The notes under the pieces are model-generated. The model had not been told where the DNA came from, did not search any database, and saw nothing but the letters and a program-made list of their open reading frames with translations. Below are positions 56,481 to 64,000 of a stretch of 64,000 nucleotides of DNA, piece after piece (position 1 is the first letter of the stretch; each line of letters starts with the position of its first letter). The DNA comes from Stereocaulon alpinum (lineage: Eukaryota; Ascomycota; Lecanoromycetes; Lecanorales; Stereocaulaceae), in contig JAEUBA010000012.1 in assembly GCA_018257865.1 (NCBI GenBank), positions 310,001-374,000 of the forward strand. The letters are read 5' to 3'. The position numbers were made by a program, and so were the translations under genes.

Positions 56481-57671
56481 TGAACTACGGTACGTAGAAA
56501 CGCTCGAGACTCGGCTCTTTCGTAAGACGAAAGCTGATAGAGTAGCAGACTGGATCCTCGACGGAGGCTACCTGCCACAGGTAGTCATACGCTATGGCAT
56601 CCGCCGCCAGCTACAAGACCGCATACGGACGATTCACTCCATCTCACTAGAAGAAGCCTATAGGACGAAGATGCAATATGTAAAGGCATTACGTACGCGC
56701 CCAGTGGCTATTGAAACCAAAACCGCGAATAAACAACATTACGAAGTCGGCACGGGGGTTCTACAGGCCTGCTTAGGTCCACGAATGAAATATAGCTGCT
56801 GCCTCTACCCAACGGGAAAGGAAACACTGGGGCAGGCCGAGGTAGAGATGCTCGAGCAGTATGTGGAAAAAGCACAATTAGTGGACGGCATGGAGATATT
56901 GGATCTAGGGTGCGAGAGATATTGTCCGTGAAAGTGCAGCTATGGCTGACGTTGTCATCAAAGTTGCGGATGGGGCTCTGCAGCACTCTACTTCGCTGAG
57001 ATATTCCCGAACGCAAAGATCACAGCCTTCTCAAACTCGCGGACCCAGAAAGCCTACATTGACAAGCAAGCGAGCCTGAAAGGTCTCTCGAATCTCAAGG
57101 TCACTATTGGAGATGTGGTGGACTACGAGTTCGAGACGGAAGCTTTTGATCGCGTGATATCCATTGAGCTATTCGAGCATATGAAGAACTATGAGCTCTT
57201 GATGGCAAAGGTTGCAAGGACTTTGAAGCCTGGTGGGAGGCTGTTTGTGCATATCTTTGCGCATAAAACGACGCCGTACGACTTCGAGGAGGGTTGGATG
57301 AGCACGCATTTCTTTACCGGGGGAACGATGCCGAGTGCGGATTTGTTACATTACTTTCAAAAGGATCTCAAATTACAAGATCAGTGGTGGGTTAATGGGA
57401 AGCATTATGCCAAGACCTGTGAGGTTAGTACTTTGTGATATAATCTTAACTGCTCGTCGGAAGCTGACTGATGGCTGTGTAGGATTGGCTGTCCAAGATG
57501 AACGATAGTAAGGCTGAAATATGGCCCCATCTGGAGGAGACGTATGGCAAGAACAACACAGCAATGTGGTTCTATAGATGGCAGATCTTCTACATGGCTT
57601 GCGCGGAGCTCTTTGCTTATGAGGGTGGAGATACTTGGGGGGTATCGCATTATCTCTTCCAAAAGCCGTAG
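56480..57671 (+). CDS. CFA-synthase-like SAM-dependent methyltransferase
   Basis: Resembles cyclopropane-fatty-acyl-phospholipid synthase and coclaurine N-methyltransferase-type enzymes. The readable product runs [20 protein letters not shown], then [40 protein letters not shown] and GMEILDLG. An intron (donor GTGCGA) joins to [16 protein letters not shown], giving the SAM-binding LDLGCGWGS motif. The rest includes [52 protein letters not shown] and the last exon [14 protein letters not shown] to the stop at 57669-57671. The N-terminus is uncertain: the ATG at 56480 (MNYG) runs into a stop unless a short intron or a frameshift is invoked, and the frame of [15 protein letters not shown] just upstream looks coding. 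Substrate unknown. Confidence 0.8.
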
Positions 57672-58927
57672 TGCATATCGCTTCGTGTATAGTAATTGTA
57701 CCCCGTGACCGTGATCGAGCTGTGACCTCTTAAAGTCTTCTAGATTGTTGTACCATGGCTCCAGAGGACGTTACTGTCTGGTCGTTGGGCCTATGTCATC
57801 ATTTGCTGGGAGTTCAATTGAGGAAGCAAGCCGCAGCTGTCAGCGTGAGAGTGCCAGAGTTGGATGTACAAGTGGTATTGTCCCTAAGTGATATCCCAGC
57901 AATATCACAGTACATAGCCTCCCGTATCGACTCAGAACACCCTTTTCAGATTGTATACTCTTCAGGTTCCCCAGTAGCCCATTCAGTGCTCCCATTTATG
58001 CCTCCATCCCAGTAACACAGGTCCATCCTTCTTTGCTCGCCACATCAGCTGGATCGCATCAGCGGGGTTCAGGTCTTTTTGGAGCTAGTGTAACCCACCC
58101 AGAACCACATCGAGGCTCCCAAACCTGTTGCGGCGAATCGGTAGAATGGTCTGACCTGATCGAAGACGCATGTATAAGCTCAATTCGAATGTCACGGACA
58201 GTAGGAATCGCGTACCGGATGCATGTGGATTGGATGGCTGCCATGGCCGCCGTGCTTGCCCGCCATTCTGTCCGCTGCAGACCGGTTGAGAGTGAGTACT
58301 AGCTCCTTATAGCATTCAAATGATTTTAGACTTACTCACATGAGATTCTGTTATGGTTGAGGTGCTAATGGTGCTCCGGCTGGTCCCTGGTCGCGATCAT
58401 GAAGGAGTGGTCTTGTACTACGCGCTTAGACTTGCACTAATTAGCCGGCGCCTGGTGAAACGGCGAGGCTTTCATTGAGGTGAGCGAAATCCCCAATATT
58501 TGAGTTCGCCAACGTCCGCTATTGTCACCTTCAATTCGTTAAATTATATTCATCCAGGCACAAGACCAGCCTCCCAGCTATTCACTTTAATTCCGGCCTC
58601 ACGAAGTTTTCAGATGGATACCCTCCCCATTTCTAACAACCACGAACCTTGGAGGTGCTTTAAGTGATGTAGCTAATCGAGCTTCTATCTTTCTCGATAA
58701 GCTGGAGCTTCTGAAATCTGTGTACTCTGACGCATTGGTGGGTCAACTGCAACCTAGCTCGCATCGGGTCCCCAGCGTCATCCAACCTCATTGACACATC
58801 TAAGATCGGAAGCTCTTCTCTAAAGCACCTTTTCTCCTTTATCCACCAGCTCCCTTGTGCGCATGAACTTTTGACCCATCTGCTCTTGTCATGCTACAAC
58901 AACAAGGCTAAGATATCACCCAATTCA
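57672..58927. other. Intergenic, BUR1 5' region
   Basis: 1.25 kb. A small complete frame of 86 codons (57755-58015, MAPEDVTVWSLGLCHHLLGV) and a second one at 58033-58302 exist but resemble no family. I treat them as unproven. The BUR1 leader is pyrimidine-rich just before the start (about 58790-58890). Confidence 0.4.
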
Positions 58928-60697
58928 ATGACTGCAATGGCCAGCACACCACGTCCAGCTGGGGCCCATACTCCAAATGGCGTGCCTACAGGCAGCAAGA
59001 GGACTGCTGCTCAGGCTTCCCTGGAGGTGGGGCCAGATGGGAAAAGGCCTCGGTTCCATGGGTGTTCGAAAATCACAAGCTACACCATCATGTCCAAGCT
59101 CGGAGAAGGTACCTTTGGAGAGGTGCACAAAGGCGAATCGCGCGTCACTGGGCAGATTGTGGCAATGAAAAAGATCTTGATGCATAACGAGAAGGATGGC
59201 TTCCCAATTACTGCGCTCCGAGAGATCAAGCTGCTCAAGATGCTCTCTCACCCTAACGTCTTGAAGCTGGAAGAGATGGCCATCGAGCGTCCAAAAGGAG
59301 AAGGGCGAAAGAAAGCGATAATGTACATGATCACGCCTTACATGGATCACGATTTATCCGGTTTGCTGGATAATCCTTCCGTTCAATTCACCGAGCCTCA
59401 AATCAAATGCTACATGCTGCAGTTGCTAGAGGGAGTAGCGTACTTGCACGCCAGCAAAATCTTACATCGCGACTTGAAAGCCGCAAATCTTTTGATAAAC
59501 AATCAAGGCATTCTCCAGATCGCCGATTTCGGCTTGGCGAGACCTTATGATGATGACCCTCCCAAAAGGGGACAAGGTGGTGGAGAAGCTACGCGAGACT
59601 ACACAACACTCGTGGTTACACGATGGTATCGACCTCCTGAGCTACTTCTACAACTTAAGAAATATACGACAGCTATCGACATGTGGGGTGTGGGCTGTGT
59701 CTTCGGAGAAATGTTCAAAGGAAGACCTATACTGCCAGGGAACAGCGATGTTAACCAGGCGCAGCTGATTTTCGATCTCATGGGTTCTCCAACAGAGGCG
59801 AATATGCCAGGCTGGAGCTCACTTCCCGGTTGCGAGGGTGTCCAGTCGTTCCAGCACCGCACCTGCACTCTGCCGCAAGTCTTCCGCGAACAAGGGTCAT
59901 CCTTCATTTCCTTGCTCAGCGAACTCCTGAAGCTTGATTGGCGCAAGCGTATCAATGCGCTAGATGCACTCGATCATCCATACTTCAAAAATTCGCCGTT
60001 ACCAGCCAAGCCAGGCGAGATCCCTCAGTTCCAGGAGTCACACGAACTGGATCGGAAGAAGCTCAGAGAACAGAAAGCCATACTGCCTCCAGCACCGGCT
60101 GGCGGCACTGTAGGCATGGGCGCAGACGGCGATTTTACGAATGGCCCGAACCAAGGCAACCAGCGTGGTCAGTATGGTAGACCCAGGGGAGGCGATAGCG
60201 GACCATTCTACAACAACCAGCAACCATACGCACAAAGACAAAATGGGTATGAAAACCGATACAACAGTCTACAACAAGGCTTCAGAGGTCCTCCACCTCC
60301 TCCTGCAGGTCCACCACCACCACCTGCTCGCCGTCCAGCATGGCAGCAGGGCCCGAACGGGCTGCCACCTAGACCTCCTCCGCCGGCCAACGATCCTTGG
60401 GTTAGCCAAGGTCATCGCGTCAACCCTCTACGTGACGATACTAGAGGAAGACCTCCACCTCCACCCCGTGACAGCCGTGAAGGAAGCGGAGCACCCCGCG
60501 TCGACACGTACATTCCTAGCTACTCCAGCCGAGACGAGGGACGTCGAAGTCGGGATGACGGGCCGCGGAGAGACGACAGAGATGATAGGTCCCGACAGGT
60601 GGAAAGGCGTGGCCAAGAATATAGAGATTCTGGACGGCGTCGAAGTCCTGAACGAGACGCAAGGGACCGTGGCAGGGATGTGTATAGCAGGCGTTGA
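58928..60697 (+). CDS. BUR1: BUR1/CDK9, P-TEFb-type cyclin-dependent kinase
   Basis: Bur1 (CDK9) phosphorylates RNA polymerase II CTD, Spt5 and Rad6 to promote elongation and H2B ubiquitination. Intronless. The first ATG in frame is at 58928 ([18 protein letters not shown]); the open frame extends upstream but only with TTG. The kinase domain has [18 protein letters not shown], the literal PITALRE helix that gave CDK9 its old name ([13 protein letters not shown]), [21 protein letters not shown], and the T-loop [16 protein letters not shown]. The C-terminal third is Pro/Arg/Gly-rich and disordered ([20 protein letters not shown] runs), a typical Bur1 tail. About 589 residues. A shifted frame inside the tail is a shadow. 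Confidence 0.94.
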   Translation: MTAMASTPRPAGAHTPNGVPTGSKRTAAQASLEVGPDGKRPRFHGCSKITSYTIMSKLGEGTFGEVHKGESRVTGQIVAMKKILMHNEKDGFPITALREIKLLKMLSHPNVLKLEEMAIERPKGEGRKKAIMYMITPYMDHDLSGLLDNPSVQFTEPQIKCYMLQLLEGVAYLHASKILHRDLKAANLLINNQGILQIADFGLARPYDDDPPKRGQGGGEATRDYTTLVVTRWYRPPELLLQLKKYTTAIDMWGVGCVFGEMFKGRPILPGNSDVNQAQLIFDLMGSPTEANMPGWSSLPGCEGVQSFQHRTCTLPQVFREQGSSFISLLSELLKLDWRKRINALDALDHPYFKNSPLPAKPGEIPQFQESHELDRKKLREQKAILPPAPAGGTVGMGADGDFTNGPNQGNQRGQYGRPRGGDSGPFYNNQQPYAQRQNGYENRYNSLQQGFRGPPPPPAGPPPPPARRPAWQQGPNGLPPRPPPPANDPWVSQGHRVNPLRDDTRGRPPPPPRDSREGSGAPRVDTYIPSYSSRDEGRRSRDDGPRRDDRDDRSRQVERRGQEYRDSGRRRSPERDARDRGRDVYSRR

Positions 60698-63398
60698 ACA
60701 AGGTATATGATTCATTGTATCAATTTTGCAATCCAGGAGGGATGGGACAAGGTTGGCATTTTCGGCGTTCGTATGGGAGGAGTACGAACACGGCCGCGGA
60801 TTGCCACAAACAAGTGAGACCATGGGCCGTATTGACGGCGTTATCTTCAAGTTATCTAGCAGCTCTTCGACAAGCTCTCCCATGTTAAGCACGGAAGGAT
60901 CAGCCTTGAACAATAGTCCAGATGCTCAGTTGAATGTACAGTGCTGTCTTATCAATTGTACGTCCTTAGCGGTCGGCGTCTTATAGATCTATTCGTTGAA
61001 AACAGAATAGCCTTGTCCAGAGGTTACAAAGGCTTGGCTCGCTCTTATGCCAGGCTACCAGCTTGTGATCGCGTAGTCCAGTTCGAATGATAGGGAAGGG
61101 CAAACAGCTGGCGGGCGCGTGGAGGACGCGCACATGTCACCTAAGATGATAATGGAACAAAAGAACGAATCGACGGACAGCCTTCACGGACTGGTTCCAT
61201 GTATTGGAACGCTGAGGTGTTTTACAAATGACGTGAGCTACGTTTGGGACGAAGTGTGCTGAATAAGGGGCGAAATGAGTTGTAGGAGTGACACTAAGGA
61301 GCCTATGGAAGCTTGAGGCCCGTCCCTCTAACGGCCAAATTAGGCAAGCTAAGATTTCGCACAGTGTTTTGGTGCAGCGCTTACGCCTTATACGGAGACT
61401 GGTGCATTCATACTAATGTAGCGCTCTTGCAGTGTGCATGGTAGCCAATGACTGGACAACTGTAGCCGAGATTTGACGGAGGCTTGATACATGAAACCGG
61501 GGAACACGGGATTGCGCACCCATTCTAACTGATCAGTGATCGACGAGTGGCATGACTCAGTCCAAAAGTTGGCGCTTCTAGCTCCGCGTATCTATGTCGA
61601 AGATGGATCCAGCGAAAATTACCATCTCACCTAGCGAGCCCAATCCGCTGGACAAAGGAGTGACCATGTCCGGTTATTGAAGAACAAGCATCATCGTAAA
61701 GAGTGGACAAGATTCAACATATCCTGGCCACACCAACAGGGTTTCGACCGCACCCCCTTCGAGCCCAACCACGATGAGAAAGAGACGTGGCTTACCGAAC
61801 TAGGCCGTGGGGATCGAGTTCTAGTAATCCCAAAGGCAGAGCTTCAAGCATGGATAAACTTTGTGCAGAGAGCGGAGATGACAATCTACACCACATGTTT
61901 GCGAAAAGCGGTGTATCGGAGGGTGTCGCCAAGCACTGGCCATTACCTAGCCATGAGCTTTGCAACGTAACCTGGTGCTCTATAAGCGTAATTACCATTT
62001 AACGTTAGCATAGCACGGCAGCCCAAATTCACGCCTCGGCCTCAAAGTAGGCATCTAGAGCATCTACAACAGTGCTAGAACAGTTGCACTATACGGACCG
62101 CACTCGAAACATTTTTGATTCACTTCGGAAAGCAATACGGAAACTGAATCACACAACCAAAATGAACATATTATGGCTGAGGGAGAGCATGAAGGAGCAG
62201 AAGAAAGTATGGAAGAGCAGAGAAGGAGCAGAGGGTTTTGGCGCGGGAGCAAAACGGTATCACCTTACAGCTGCACCACGTCTAGTGCCTTGTGAGAGAG
62301 CTGGCGGCAAAGCTCAAGGGACAGGCCGCGAGACAGAGCAGCATAGAGCTGCCAAGTTTGTTAGCGGGTAATATCGCCGAGCAGCCCCTTCTGCCCTTTT
62401 CCGGCGCAATTCTAGATCTTATGAGAGTCGACTTGAGGAAGCGGCGTGAAGAAATATACGTCAAGATTATAAGGAGCTTGAGGAACGACTAAGGTCTGCC
62501 ATTTTGGGGTAAAGAAGGCGATATCTTCCGTCGGAATTAAGAGAGCATAGAGAGAGGAGGATAGATTATGACAAGGGCAAAGGCTTGTTTAATTAGAGGT
62601 GGGATTAAACCTAGCCTTGGTATACGCCAGTGGCATAGATAGCTTGCAACTCCATAGAACCATAGAACAACAACATCATCAGTCGATTACCCCAACAGTT
62701 AGCATATCACTACCAGGGCCCGATCTAGAACTTTGCGTTGTGAACTACACTACTTACTTACCTTCCGTCCCGGTTCCGATCATAACAAGAAGCAATATTG
62801 CAGTCTGTCCCCTCTAAACACTAATTACTTCAATCTCGCATTTGCGGCCTTTTACAGCCATAGCTGGGAGACCGAATCTTGCAGACCGGCTATCATGGTA
62901 TATGTATTGGAGTACTTCGTAGTAGAGTGGCTTATGCGATAGCCCGTGCGAGCGAGTTACTATATTCAAGCCATTCCCATCGTGCTTGCCTAATGTACCT
63001 AGCGCTCCCTGAGACTTACGGGGCTACTAGATGCTTGAGTCGGTTGACCTCGTTGGGCGTTATACTATATAACGCTCGCGGTAATATGGGAGTTCCGTGT
63101 TCCGCTAGCTGCCAACCTTGGCATAAGACTAACCCTATGTCGGGATTGGGGTTGCGGAGATAGCTAGGCCCGAGCAAGGCATAAGCGGATTTAAGGACAA
63201 ACTCCATGGAATAAGTACCGCCAGCCAACGTACTAAACCTCGACTGCCCGACTTTCACATCTAGTTAAAGAAATGTCCTGGCCGATATCTTATACTATAA
63301 TTATTATACACCTTTCTCTCTAGTAGCACTGGGAAGTGCAGTAGAATCTATCGCTTATTACCCATCTCTATCTCGAACGTCACACGACATCTTCTACT
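60698..63398. other. Gene-poor 2.7 kb with decayed fragments
   Basis: No intact gene. A 97-codon frame (61677-61970, plus) contains ETWLTELGRGDRVLVIPKAE, then LQAWINFVQRAEMTIYTTCL. This resembles, from memory, a short domain at the C-terminus of several uncharacterised fungal proteins, so it may be a gene fragment. At 62072-62492 charged helical frames shift repeatedly (MKEQKKVWKSREGAEGFG and LVRELAAKLKGQAARQSSIE), like a broken coiled-coil or gag-type gene. 62500-63390 is a mixed-composition stretch with no reading frame and could be a degenerate repeat. Confidence 0.45.
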
Positions 63399-64000
63399 AT
63401 GAGTACGGGCAGAGCAGCGCATACCAGCGTCGGCGGCAGGGCGGTAGGTCGCGTTGGGTTCGGCATGTTAGGGTTCGGTATATTAGGTAAGTAAAAGGTT
63501 GTATGCTTTCTTCTTTCCAGGGTGTAGAGGCCAAAACAAGCGCGTTGGCGAGCACGTGAGGATGCCAAATTCACGCTGCGTGCTGCAGGTTTGACGAAGC
63601 CGTGGCCGCCTGTCGACTATCCCATCGCGGCAAAAGTCATGAAGACGGCGCTAGAGGAGGGTGCCAATCTCTGGAACGGCGTAAGTATAGCCTTCGAGTA
63701 AAGAACAGCACCTCCATAAACCTCCCTTTCGGCCTGCGGGCCCATCAAGCAGAGACCACGCAGGAGAGCCAGACTGACTCGTGTATAGGGTATACACTAC
63801 GGCACGTCCCAGGCAAATTCGCTACATCTGATTAAGTACTACTTCGAAAAGTATCCCGAGGACGCCAGCAAGGTCGTGCTCAGCATCAAAGGCGCCTTCG
63901 ATATCAAGACGGGGCCCAACGGCAGCCCAGAAGGTATCCGCGCGTCTGTCGAGGAGGCCGTCAAGGTGCTGGATGGCACCAAGACCATCGACGTCTTTGA
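63399..64000 (+). CDS. Aldo-keto reductase, pyridoxal reductase type (partial, 3' end beyond window)
   Basis: Resembles yeast-type pyridoxal reductase (Plr1, AKR8), which reduces pyridoxal with NADPH. Start MSTGRAAHTSVGGRAVGRVG. After intron 1 (GTAAGT at 63487) the text continues LTKPWPPVDYPIAAKVMKTA, then intron 2 and GIHYGTSQANSLHLIKYYFE, KYPEDASKVVLSIKGAFDIK and EAVKVLDGTKTIDVFE, where the window ends. The NGGIHYGT segment holds the catalytic Tyr region. A 15-nt tandem repeat encodes GFGMLGFGILG just before intron 1, adding five residues compared with relatives (see findings). Confidence 0.85.
63458..63487 (+). repeat. 15-nt tandem duplication in the aldo-keto reductase
   Basis: Copy 1 (63458-63472, gttcggcatgttagg) and copy 2 (63473-63487, gttcggtatattagg) differ at two positions, C to T and G to A. 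Copy 2 abuts the intron donor. Confidence 0.9.

Overview
The window is nuclear DNA of a filamentous ascomycete (Pezizomycotina; a Dothideomycete is my best guess, not provable from the sequence alone). Genes lie on both strands as single transcription units. Most are split by one to many introns of about 40-80 nt with GT-AG ends and CTAAC/CTGAC-like branch sites, and the proteins are eukaryotic housekeeping families with fungal-specific members. I see no operons, no rRNA or tRNA genes and no CRISPR. Intron positions below were worked out by hand from reading-frame continuity and family conservation.

Layout. 1-1668: no convincing gene. 1669-10138: ribosomal protein eL39, followed by a 62-nt pure G tract; SKP1; a CaMKK-type Snf1-activating kinase; ribosome anti-association factor eIF6/Tif6; a conserved-looking small coiled-coil protein. 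10955-18329: a four-span membrane protein, RAD23, and the GPI mannosyltransferase SMP3. 18330-21644: 3.3 kb without a recognisable gene. 21645-23258: a HAL/NPR-type kinase.

Accessory stretch, 23.7-28.5 kb. It holds a fungal coiled-coil family gene broken by an AT-rich foreign-looking island (24440-24975) that carries its own frameshifted ORF. Further on lie a dead O-methyltransferase and a degraded UstYa-like (DUF3328) gene, which look like relics of secondary metabolism.

28570-60697: a dense housekeeping block. Order: RVS161 (BAR protein), BRE1 (H2B ubiquitin ligase), BDP1 (TFIIIB), a SARAF-like protein, FAP7, HAM1/ITPA, a GT31-like glycosyltransferase, class V myosin, 3-phosphoglycerate dehydrogenase, NAP1, a P5B ATPase (Ypk9), a CFA-synthase-like methyltransferase and BUR1/CDK9. 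60698-63398: gene-poor with decayed fragments. The window ends inside an aldo-keto reductase of the pyridoxal reductase type.

Themes. Ribosome biogenesis and translation: eL39, Tif6, Fap7. Transcription and chromatin: Bre1, Bur1, Bdp1, Nap1. Bre1 and Bur1 act in the same H2B-ubiquitination/elongation pathway in yeast. Signalling: CaMKK and HAL kinases. Actin and membrane traffic: Myo5, Rvs161. The genes are scattered as is normal for fungi and I do not infer co-regulation. The most unusual items are the AT-rich island, the long G tract, a probable GC-AG intron in the P5B ATPase, micro-exons in BDP1, RVS161 and eL39, and a 15-nt in-frame tandem duplication in the terminal aldo-keto reductase.
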